Position numbers and translations under genes: made by a program. Positions 1 through 10,731 of a DNA stretch of 64,000 bases are shown here, in pieces. The stretch is from Anisus vortex (lineage: Eukaryota; Mollusca; Gastropoda; Planorbidae). The stretch covers positions 124,001 through 188,000 of the forward strand of contig CASBPS010000116.1 in the NCBI GenBank assembly GCA_949126835.1. Direction: 5' to 3'. Position 1 is the stretch's first letter, and every line of letters starts with the position of its first letter. Under the pieces are notes generated by a model. It had not been told where the DNA came from. It saw nothing but the letters and a program-made list of their open reading frames with translations, and did not search any database.

Positions 1-980
1 GAGAAATGATATCTACGTCTGCCATAAATATATACAATATATATAGGGCCTACATTATCTTTCATTATAGGCTTACTTTTATATAAATTTAACTTAATTA
101 CCCATTTTGTTTTGAACATTATATGATTAGGCCAATATGATGTAAACATATTTATTACCCGGTACTGATTTGAAAAAAAAAATGGCTTAGACGTAGCTCG
201 GTACCGGTAACTAAATTGCTGCGGCTACCGGTACATAAATATATATACTTTTTAAACCAAAATAAACTTTTAAAATTATGAAGGGAAATAGGCATATAAT
301 TCATAATGAGTTAATATGAGGTTGTTTATGCTGTTGTTTATCCTTTATGGAGCCAGGAAAGCCATGCAGTTTGACATGATCTTTTTACGATAATCAGTAG
401 TTTTCGCATCATTGTTGTAGTTTATTACACAACCGTTTATGCACATTTTGCCTAAAATATTAACTTTGGGTGTTCGACCTTGTAGATTTGAAGAAAAGGA
501 CGTTGTAGGCTAAATAAGCATAAATATAGAGTGTAACCAGGACCACTGCGTTTAAATAAGCTTAGTATGGCGTCGGTATTACTGCCCAAAACAGAAATAA
601 AATGCGATTGCGCATTCTGTTTTATACCTATTCTGTGGACATATACAACACGAATAAAAACGTGATGGAATTTTGTATTTGCCAGATACAACGTAAGATA
701 CCCATTAAAACCATTAATCATTACCCATTATAACAATTTAAAAATATCCTGCTATAAATTACGACGCAAATTAAAACGTGAATATATTTTGTTCTATTCA
801 TTCATAAAGTACATTAGCAAAGGTTGAAGCAAAGTTAATTTTAAATGAATACGCAAAATTTGATGACGTCATAACGAAAAGCCGGCTAGCTATTTCTGCG
901 CAAATTTTGATGACGTCATCCTGAAAAAAATCTCAACGCCATCCTTTTTTTTATTTTTTTAGCGCGATCGATCGAAAAAC
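1..980. repeat. Partial L-type satellite unit
   Basis: This is the distal part of an L unit cut by the window edge, equivalent to 2,097-2,959 of the next unit. It contains an inverted repeat, gtaccggta and taccggtac, at about 200-233. The open frame at 452-721 on the minus strand recurs at 2,393, 3,740, 7,277 and 12,925 but its C-terminal half differs between copies through indels, which argues against a translated gene. Confidence 0.85.
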
Positions 981-1012
981 TATAAAAAGTTGGAACGGCA
1001 ATTTTAACATGA
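864..1012 (+). promoter_or_regulatory. CRE-CRE-TATA promoter-like block (first of 11)
   Basis: Two TGACGTCA palindromes (864-871, 911-918) precede a TATAAAAA box at 981-988. The same order recurs in the other units: CREs at 2891; 4167; 5627 and 5694; 7704 and 7751; 9360 and 9427; 11274 and 11341; 13352 and 13399; 15008 and 15075; 16930 and 16997; 18869 and 18936. Each is followed by the TATA-like box 43-62 bp further on. TGACGTCA is the consensus site for CREB/ATF bZIP proteins. A start site about 30 bp after TATA would fall near the ATG at 1,009, but that ATG is absent in the units downstream of S bodies, so any transcript would be non-coding. Function is inference; the site arrangement is seen. 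Confidence 0.5.
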
Positions 1013-2959
1013 ACCCAAAATATGTCGTTTTATTCGCGTTTTTTGACCAAACTGACCACTGCGGTCATTTTAATTTTTTTAAAACCTTGACAGTGTTCAC
1101 CGCCGTAACGCAAAGAATATTTGTAGCAAATTTCACGTTTTTATGTCCAGTATTTAAAAAGATTATGCGGTATGTACATACCCAGCCAGCCAGCCAGCCA
1201 GCCAGCCACATATTCCTTTTGAGATTTATATATATATATGATATGATATGATATGATATGATATGACAAGCCGTTATGTGCCCGATTCTTCGAACGGGCT
1301 TTTTTTTAGAATATGCTTGACACATTATAGTTTTTTAGTTTTGTTTTTGCAACATGCATAAAGTAGTATGTTTTTTTTTGTGGGCAGTATTTCTTTAATT
1401 TTTTTTTGTTTTGCACACTTTATTATACACCAATTCAATATACAACTCTAAAAGGAAAAACAAATAATAATAATTTTTTTTTATTTCTTTCTCAAAGTAT
1501 GACCACTATGATCGAATTTTGTGAGTTTATTGGGTAATTAAACTCTTTCTGTAAAACAGAACTCACATGTCTTTTAAAAAGTACTGTTAATTCGAAAATG
1601 ATTGTTTGATATATTTTTTTGCTACAACATTAGTCGTAGACCAATATATTTTTTTTTGTTTTTTTTTTGTTTTTGTTGGTGTTATTTACTATTTATTTAT
1701 TGTTGCTTTGGAAGCAAACTTAGAATTAAATTTTAAATTCAACAGGAAAAACAATAACAACTGAAACCGATATGAATCATAGTTTATACAACGTATACGA
1801 CATGAATTAAAACTTTAAAAAGTTGGTCCGGCAAATTTAAACATTGCCCGGCAATATAAACATTTCCCGCTACATAGTTTCTAAGACGTATACGATACAA
1901 ATTAAAACTTTAAAACGTTGAGCTCGGCAATTTAAACATTGCCTGGCAATTGAAAAATTTCCCGCTACAAAGTTTATAAGACGTATACACAGAATAGGTA
2001 TAGAACAGAATGCACAATCCCTATATACGCACTCACTAAAAGTTACCATTTTCCGCAATGCAGCGGTCGCTAGAGACGCTACTATAGTAAAATGAGAAAT
2101 GATATCTACGTCTGCCATAAATATATACAATATATATAGGGCCTACATTATCTTTCATTATAGGCTTACTTTTATATAAATTTGACTTAATTACCCATTT
2201 TGTTTTGAACATTATATGATTAGGCCAATATGATGTAAAAATATTTATTACCCGGTACTGATTTGAAAAAAAAATGGCTTAGACGTAGCTCGGTACCGGT
2301 AACTAAATTGCTGCGGCTACCGGTACATAAATATATATACTTTTTAAACCAAAATAAACTTTTAAAATTATGAAGGGAAATAGGCATATAATTCATAATG
2401 AGTTAATATGATGTTGTTTATGCTGTTGTTTATCCTTTATGGAGTCAGGAAAGCCATGCAGTTTGACATGCTCTTTTTTACGATAATCAGTCGTTTTCGC
2501 ATCATTGTTGTAGTTTATTACACAACCGTTTATGCACATTCTGCCTGAAATATTAGCTTTGGGTGTTCGAACTTGTAGATTTGAAGATTGCGCATTCTGT
2601 TTTATACCTATTCTGTGAACATATACAACACAAATAAAAACGTGAAGGAATTTTTTATTTGCCAGATACAACGTAAGATACCCATTAAAACCATTAATCA
2701 TTACCCATTATAACAATTTAAAAATATCCCGCTATAAATTACGACGCAAATTAAAACGTGAATATATTTTGTTCTATTCATTCATAAAGTACATTAGCAA
2801 AGGTTGAAGCGAAGTTAATTAAAATGAATACGCAAAATTCGATGACGCCATAAAAAAAAAGACAGCCAGCTATCCCTGCGCAAACTTTGATGACGTCATA
2901 TAAAAATAATCTCTACGCGTCCTTTTGTCTTATTTTTTTAGCGCGATTGATCGAAAAAC
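981..2959. repeat. L-type satellite unit (1979 bp)
   Basis: This is a full L unit. It has the core, a gcccg/cgggc hairpin followed by eight T (1,280-1,307), a long T-rich tract (1,360-1,700), motifs of the form 'ttaaacattgcccgg' that resemble single units of the S-type minisatellite, and the GGTACCGGTA inverted repeat near 2,289-2,323. The agcc microsatellite (about 1,181-1,208) and a run of 'gatat' (about 1,238-1,265) are longer here than in other units. Confidence 0.85.
1280..1307 (+). other. Hairpin plus T-run in L units
   Basis: A gcccg/cgggc stem with inner ttc/gaa pairs is followed by eight T, the shape of an intrinsic terminator. The same element is at 6,019-6,046 and from 11,666. In S units the equivalent place (4,435-4,451; 8,098-8,114) has a different stem, and a third version with a perfect 7-bp stem, ccagttc/gaactgg, is at 5,129-5,145, 8,851-8,867 and 10,754-10,770. 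All three follow the phrase 'gtgcc'. No cellular role can be assigned; such a terminator shape has no proven role for animal RNA polymerase II. Confidence 0.55.
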
Positions 2960-4236
2960 TATAAAAAGTTGGAACGGCAAATTCAACATGAACCCAAAAT
3001 ATGTCGTTTTATTCGCGTTTTTTGACCAAACTGACCACTGCGGTCATTTTAATTTTTTTAAAACCTTGACAGTGTTCACCGCCGTAACGCAAAGAATATT
3101 TGTAGCAAATTTCACGTTTTTATGTCCAGTATTTAAAAATTTAAACATTGTCTGGCAATTGAAAAATTTCCTTCTATAAAGTTTATAAGACGTATACACA
3201 GAATAGGTATAGAACAGAATGCACAATCCCTATATACGCAGTCACTAAAAGTTACCATGTTCCGCAATGCAGCGGTCGCTAGAGACGCTACTATAGTAAA
3301 ATGTGAAAGGATATCTACGTCTGCCATAAATATATACAATATATATAGGGCCTACATTATCTTTCATTATAGGCTTACTTTTATATAAATTTGACTTAAT
3401 TACCCATTTTGTTTTGAACATTGTATGATTAGGCCAATATGATGTAAAAATATTTATTACCCGGTACTGATTTGAAAAAAAAATGGCTTAGACGTAGCTC
3501 GGTACCGGTAACTAAATTGCTGCGGCTACCGGTACATAAATATATATACTTTTTAAACCAAAATAAACTTTTAAAATTATGAAGGGAAATAGGCATATAA
3601 TTCATAATGAGTTAATATGATGTTGTTTATGCTGTTGTTTATCCTTTAATGGAGTCAGGAAAGCCATGCAGTTTGACATGCTCTTTTTTACGATAATCAG
3701 TCGTTTTCGCATCATTGTTGTAGTTTATTACACAACCGTTTATGCACATTTTGCCTGAAATATTAGGTTCGGGTGTTCGAACTTGTAGATTTGAAGAAAA
3801 GGACGTTGTAGGCTAAATAAGCATATATATAGAGTGTAACCAGGACCACTGCGTTTAAATAAGCTTAGTATGGCGTCGGTATTACTGCCCAAAACAGAAA
3901 TAAAATGCGATTGCGCATTCTGTTTTATACCTATTCTGTGGACATATACAACACGAATAAAAACGTGAAGGAATTTTGTATTTGCCAGATACAACGTAAG
4001 ATACCCATTAAAACCATTAATCATTACCCATTATAACAATTTAAAAATATCCCGCTATAAATTACGACGCAAATTAAAACGTGAATATATTTTGTTCTAT
4101 TCATTCATAAAGTGCATTAGCAAAGGTTGAAGCAAAGTTAATTTTAAATGAATACGCAAAATTTGATGACGTCATAAAGAAAAAAATCTCAACGCCATCC
4201 TTTTTTTTATTTTTTTAGCGCGATCGATCGAAAAAC
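2960..4236. repeat. Shortened L-type satellite unit (1277 bp)
   Basis: The core ends abruptly at about 3,138 ('gtatttaaaaatttaaacattgtctgg') and jumps into sequence equivalent to about 1,932 of the previous unit. Compared with the full L unit about 0.7-0.8 kb is missing, including the hairpin, T-rich tract and agcc microsatellite. The breakpoint lies in a short A/T-rich 'tttaaa' homology, which suits deletion by recombination between internal repeats. Confidence 0.8.
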
Positions 4237-5751
4237 TATAAAAAGTTGGAACGGCAATTTTAACATGAACCCAAAATATGTCGTTTTATTTGCGTTTTTT
4301 GACCAAACTGACCACTGCGGTCATTTTAATTTTTTTAAAACCTTGACAGCGTTCACCGCCGTAACGCAAAGAATATTTGTAGTAAATTTCACGTTTTTAT
4401 GTCCAGTATTTAAAAAGATTATGCCATTATGTGCCCGGTCCTCCGAACCGGCTAAACGTTATGTTTACATACACTCTAACTACTCAGGCAGTTATAATGA
4501 GATTGCCCGCATGACCTACGACACGAATTTAAACGTGAGGTAATTTTTTTTGGCCCGCTACAACATGAATTACCCGTTAAAATCATTACTCATCACCCAT
4601 TATAACAATTACAAAATTTCCCGCTATAAATTACGACGCAAATTAAAACATGAATATATTTTGTTCTATTCATTGATAAAGAACATTCGACAGTACTTTT
4701 TTTTTTTTAATGATTGTTTGATATATTTTTTTTACGACAAACATTAAGTCGCAGACCTATGTTGTGTGGTTTCTGTTTATTTGCTATTTATTTATTTATT
4801 GTTGCTTTGGAAGCAAACTTAGAATTAAATTTTCTATTCAACATGTAAAACAATAACAAATGAAACCCATATGAAATAATGTTTATAAAACGTATACGAC
4901 ACGAATTAAAACTTTAAAAAGTTAGTTCCAGCAATTTGAACATTGCCCGGCAAATTAAACATTGCCCGGTAATATAAACATTGCCCGTTAATTTAAACAT
5001 TGCCCGGTAATTTAATTATTGCCCGGTAATTTAAACATTGCCCGGTTTTATAAACATTGACCGGTAATTTAAACATTGCCCGGTAATTTAAACAATGTCC
5101 CTTACCAAGGCGATAAGCCTAAATGTGCCCAGTTCTCGGAACTGGATAAAATAACCCATGGAGTTATAAACAATAGTCTTAAGCGGGGATAAAGTATTTT
5201 CCGGTATCTTAAACCATTTAAATATTGTATTCTACAAATTAGGACGCAAATTAAAAAAAAACTTCTTAAACGCATAAATACGCAAAATTTGATGACGCCA
5301 TATAATTATAAGCTTAAATATAGAGTGTAACCAGGACCACTGCGTTTAAATACGCTCACTAAGGCGTCGGTATTACTTCCCGAAACAGAAAAAAAATACT
5401 ATATCTATTTGCTTTTGTCCTATGTTTGTAAAGTTTTAAATTATTAATTAGCTTTAAGTCATGTATTCACAGTGTAAAGTATTAAAGTAGTGATAGATTA
5501 AGAAAATCAACTACAGTATTGGTAGTGTAAAGAATTTATGTTGTTTACGGCACGTAGACAATTTAAACATGAAGAAAATTTGTTCCCCTCATTGAGTTGA
5601 GATAAAAATCCATGCACATAGTTTGATGACGTCAATTTAAACATGAATGAAAAATGTCCCTTTATTGCTATAAAATCCATGCGCAAAGATTGATGACGTC
5701 ATAAAAATAATCTCAGCGCATCCTTTTTTTTCTAACTTTGTGACGAAAAAC
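4237..5751. repeat. S-type satellite unit (1515 bp)
   Basis: This is the first S unit in the window. It has the S form of the hairpin (4,435-4,451), a short and irregular copy of the 19-bp minisatellite, and a second hairpin with a perfect 7-bp stem (5,129-5,145). It differs more from the later S units than they do from each other, for example at 5,340-5,400, so it is probably an older copy. Confidence 0.8.
4931..5100. repeat. 19-bp minisatellite, short array
   Basis: About eight irregular copies of a unit like 'cattgcccggtaatttaaa'. Several variants here (aatata, ttttata, tgaccgg) are not found in the longer arrays, so this looks like an older or independently decayed array. Confidence 0.85.
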
Positions 5752-8592
5752 TATAAAAAGTTGTACTGGCAAAGACAATGTGAATCAAAAGTTGTGTTTT
5801 TTTCGCGTTTTTTGACCAAACTGACCACTGCGGTCATTTTAATTTTTTTAAAACCTTGACAGTGTTCACTGCCGTAACGCAAAGAATATTTGTAGCAAAT
5901 TTCACGTTTTTATGTCCAGTATTTAAAAAGATTATGCCGTATGTACATACCCAGCCAGCCAGCCAGCCAGCCACATACATATTCCTTTTGAGATTTATAT
6001 ATATACAAGCCGTTATGTGCCCGATTCTTCGAACGGGCTTTTTTTTAGAATATGCTTGACACATTATAGTTTTTTAGTTTTGTTTTTGCAACATACATAA
6101 AGTAGTATGTTGTTTTTTTTTGTGGTCAGTATTTTTTAAATTTATTTTTGTTTTGCACACTTTATTATACACCAATTCAATATACAACTAAAAAGGAAAA
6201 ACAAATAACAATAATTTTTTTTTATTTCTTGCTCAAAGTATGACCACTATGATCGAATTTTGTGAGTTTATTGGGTAATTAAACTCTTTCTGTAAAACAG
6301 AACTCACATGTCTTTTAAAAAGTACTGTTAATTCGAAAATGATTGTTTGATATATTTTTTTTGCTACAACATTAGTCGTAGATCAATATTTATTTATTTT
6401 TGCTTTTTTTTTGTTTTTGTTGGTGTTATTTACTATTTATTTATTGTTGCTTTTGAAGCAAACTTTGAATTAAATTTTAAATTCAACAGGAAAAACAATA
6501 ACAACTGAAACCGATATGAATCATAGTTTATACAACGTATACGACATGAATTAAAACTTTTAAAAGTTGGTCCGGCAAATTTAAACATTGCCCGGCAATA
6601 TAAAAATTTCCCGCTACATAGTTTATAAGACGTATACGATACAAATTCAAACTTTAAAACGTTGAGCTCGGCAATTTAAACATTGCCTGGCAATTGAAAA
6701 ATTTCCCGCTACTAAGTTTATAAGACGTATACACAGAATAGGTATAGAACAGAATGCACAATCCCTATATACGCAGTCACTAAAAGTTACCATTTTCCGC
6801 AATGCAGCGGTCGCTAGAGACGCTACTATAGTAAAATGTGAAAGGATATCTACGTCTGCCATAAATATATACAATATATATAGGGCCTACATTATCTTTC
6901 ATTATAGGCTTACTTTTATATAAATTTGACTTAATTACCCATTTTGTTTTGAACATTATATGATTAGGCCAATATGATGTATAAATATTTTTATTGCCCG
7001 GTACTGATTTGAAAAAAAAAATGGCTTAGACGTAGCTCGGTACCGGTAACTAAATTGCTGCGGCTACCGGTACATAAATATATATACTTTTTAAACCAAA
7101 ATAAACTTTTAAAATTATGAAGGGAAATAGGCATATAATTCATAATGAGTTAATATGAGGTTGTTTATGCTGTTGTTTATCCTTTATGGAGTCAGGAAAG
7201 CCATGCAGTTTGACATGCTCTTTTTTACGATAATTAGTCGTTTTCGCATCATTGTTGTAGTTTATTACACAACCGTTTATGCACATTTTGCCTGAAATAT
7301 TAGCTTCGGGTGTTCGAACTTGTAGATTTGAAGAAAAAGACATTGTAGGCTAAATAAGCATAAATATAGAGTGTAACCAGGACCGCTGCGTTTAAATAAG
7401 CTTAGTATGGCGTCGGTATTACTGCCCAAAACAGAAATAAAATGCGATTGCGCATTCTGTTTTATACCTATTCTGTGGACATATACAACACGAATAAAAA
7501 CGTGAAGGAATTTTGTATTTGCCAGATACAACGTAAGATACCCATTAAAACCATTAATCATTACCCATTATAACAATTTAAAAATATCCCGCTATAAATT
7601 ACGACGCAAATTAAAACGTGAATATATTTTGTTCTATTCATTCATAAAGTACAATAGCAAAGGTTGAAGCAAAGTTAATTTTAAATGAATACGCAAAATT
7701 TGATGACGTCATAACGAAAAGCCGGCTAGCTATCTCTGCGCAAACTTTGATGACGTCATCCTCAAAAAAATCTCAACGCCATCCTTTTTTTTATTTTTTT
7801 AGTGCGATCGATCGAAAAACTATAAAAAGTTGGAACGGCAATTTTAACATGAACCCAAAATATGTCGTTTTATTCGCGTTTTTTGACCAAACTGACCACT
7901 GCGGTCATTTTAATTTTTTTAAAACCTTGACAGTGTTCACCGCCGTAACGCAAAGAATATTTGTAGCAAATTTCACGTTTTTATGTCCAGTATTTAAAAA
8001 GATTATGCGGTATGTACATACCCAGCCAGCCAGCCAGCCAGCCACATACATTCATATTCCTTTTGAGATTTATATATATATACAAGCCGTTATGTGCCCG
8101 GTCCTCCGAACCGGCTAAAAGTTATGTTTACATACACTCTAACTACTCAGGCAGTTATAATGAGATTGCCCGCATGACCTACGACACGAATTTAAACGTG
8201 AGGTAATTTTTTATTTGCCCGCTACAACATGAATTACCCGTTAAAATCATTACTCATCACCCATTATAACAATTACAAAATTGCCCGCTATAAATTACGA
8301 CGCAAATTAAAACATGAATATATTTTGTTCTATTCATTGATTAAGAACATTCGACAGTACTTTTTTTTTTTTTAATGATTGTTTGATATATTTTTTTTAC
8401 GACAAACATTAAGTCGCAGACCTATGTTGTGTTGTTTTTGTTTATTTGCTATTTATTTATTTATTGTTGCTTTGGAAGCAAACTTAGAATTAAATTTTCT
8501 ATTCAACATGTAAAACAATAACAAATGAAACCCTTATGAAATAATGTTTATAAAACGTATACGACACGAATTCAAACTTTAAAAATTTAGTT

Positions 8593-8822
8593 CCGGCAAT
8601 TTGAACATTGCCCGGCAAATTGAACATTGCCCGGTAATTTAAACATTGCCCGGTAATTTAAACATTGCCCGGTATTATAAACATTGCCCGGTATTATAAA
8701 CATTGCCCGGTAATTTAAACATTGCCCGGTAATTTAAACATTGTCCGGTATTATAAACATTGCCCGGTATTATAAACATTGCCCGGTAATTTAAACATTG
8801 CCCGGTAATTTAAACAATGGCC
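8593..8822. repeat. 19-bp minisatellite array
   Basis: Twelve or so units of two kinds that differ at five positions: a (ggtaatttaaa) and b (ggtattataaa). The order after two diverged edge units is a a b b a a b b a a, ending 'acaatggccgttacc'. Confidence 0.9.
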
Positions 8823-10229
8823 GTTACCTAGGCGATAAGCCTAAAGGTGCCCAGTTCTCGGAACTGGATAAAATAACCCATGGAGTTATAAACAATAGTC
8901 TTAAGCGGGGATAAAGTATTTTCCGGTAACTTATACCATTTAAATATTGCATTCCACAAATAACGACGCAAATTAAAACAAAATTTTGTTCCCTTCTTAA
9001 ACGCATAAATACGCAAAATTTGATGACGCCATATAATTATAAGCTTAAATATAGAGTGTAACCAGGACCACAGCGTTTAAATAAGCTTAGTAAGGCGTCG
9101 GCATTACTTCCCGAAACAGAAAAAAAAAAGCTAAATCTATTTGCTTTGTCCTATGTTTGTAAAGTTTTAAATTATTAATTAGCTTTAAGTCATGTATTCA
9201 CAGTGTAAAGTATTAAAGTAGTGATAGATTAAGAAAATCAACTACAGTATTGGTAGTGTAAAGAATTTATGTTGTTTACGGCACGTAGACAATTTAAACA
9301 TGAAGAAAATTTGTTACCGTCATTGAGTTGAGATAATAAAATCCATGCACATAGTTTGATGACGTCAATTTAAACATGAATGAAAAATGTCCCTTCATGG
9401 CTATAAAATCCATGCGCAAAGATTGATGACGTCATAAAAATAATCTCAGGGCATCCTTTTTTTTCTAACTTTGTGACGAAAAACTATAAAAAGTTGTACT
9501 GGCAAAGACAATGTGAATCAAAAGTTGTGTTTTTTTCGCGTTTTTTGACCAAACTGACCACTGCGGTCATTTTAATTTTTTTAAAACCTTGACAGTGTTC
9601 ACCGCCGTAACGCAAAGAATATTTGTAGCAAAGTTCACGTTTTTATGTCCAGTATTTAAAAAGATTATGCGGTATGTACATACCCAGCCAGCCACATACA
9701 TATTCCTTTTGAGATTTATACAAGCCGTTATGTGCCCGGTCCTCCGAACCGGCTAAATGTTATGTTTACATACACTCTAACTACTCAGGCAGTTATAATG
9801 AAATTGCCCGCATGACCTACGACACGAATTTAAACGTGAGGTAATTTTTTATTTGCCCGCTACAACATGAATTACCCGTTAAAATCATTACTCATCACCC
9901 ATTATAACAATTACAAAATTGCCCGCTATAAATTACGACGCAAATTAAAACATGAATATATTTTGTTCTATTCATTGATTAAGAACATTCGACACTACTT
10001 TTTTTTTTTTAATGATTGTTTGATATATTTTTTTTACGACAAACATTAAGTCGCAGACCTATGTTGTGTTGTTTTTGTTTTTTTGCTATTTATTTATTTA
10101 TTGTTGCTTTGGAAGCAAACTTAGAATTAATTTTTCTATTCAACATGTAAAACAATAACAAATGAAACCCTTATGAAATAATGTTTATAAAACGTATACG
10201 ACACGAATTAAAACTTTAAAAATTTAGTT

Positions 10230-10731
10230 CCGGCAATTTGAAAATTGCCCGGCAAATTAAACATTGCCCGGTAATTTAAACATTGCCTGGTAATTTAAAC
10301 ATTGCCCGGTATTATAAACATTGCCCGGTATTATAAACATTGCCCGGTATTATAAACATTGCCCGGTAATTTAAACATTGCCCGGTATTATAAACATTGC
10401 CCGGTATTATAAACATTGCCCGGTAATTTAAACATTGCCCGGTAATTTAAACATTGCCCGGTATTATAAACATTGCCCGGTATTATAAACATTGCCCGGT
10501 AATTTAAACATTGCCCGGTAATTTAAACATTGCCCGGTATTATAAACATTGCCCGGTATTATAAACATTGCCCGGTAATTTAAGCATTGCCCGGTAATTT
10601 AAACATTGTCCGGTATTATAAACATTGCCCGGTAATTTAAACATTGCCCGGTAATTTAAACATTGCCTGGTATTATAAACATTGCCCGGTAATTTAAACA
10701 TTGCCCGGTAATTAAAACAATGGCCGTTACC
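10230..10731. repeat. 19-bp minisatellite, longest array
   Basis: About 25 units. Reading a = ggtaatttaaa and b = ggtattataaa, the order is a a b b b a b b a a b b a a b b a a b a a b a a. The b b a a quartet (76 bp) is therefore a second-level repeat inside the array. Single-base variants (tgtccgg, tgcctgg, ttaagcattg) mark individual units and are kept in the copy at 15,882-16,379. Confidence 0.9.

Noticed and set aside
452..721. Recurrent minus-strand frames such as M-I-N-G-F-N-G-Y-L and M-Y-I-F-M-A-D-V-D
   Set aside because: They recur only because the satellite does; ends differ by indels between copies and no domain is recognised.
1009..1251. Recurrent frame starting M-N-P-K-Y-V-V-L-F-A-F-F in satellite units
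   Set aside because: It is present in units following L-type sequence, but in blocks after S bodies the ATG and first codons are changed and the C-terminus runs into the agcc microsatellite. The reverse strand is also open. Repetition, not coding, explains it.
1280..1307. Bacterial intrinsic terminator or tRNA T-arm
   Set aside because: The hairpin plus T-run looks like a terminator, and the reverse strand has a ttcgaa T-loop-like core, but no acceptor, D-arm or bacterial gene is present.
8593..10731. CRISPR-like array (19-bp repeats)
   Set aside because: The units are directly contiguous with no unique spacers, and the window is eukaryotic.
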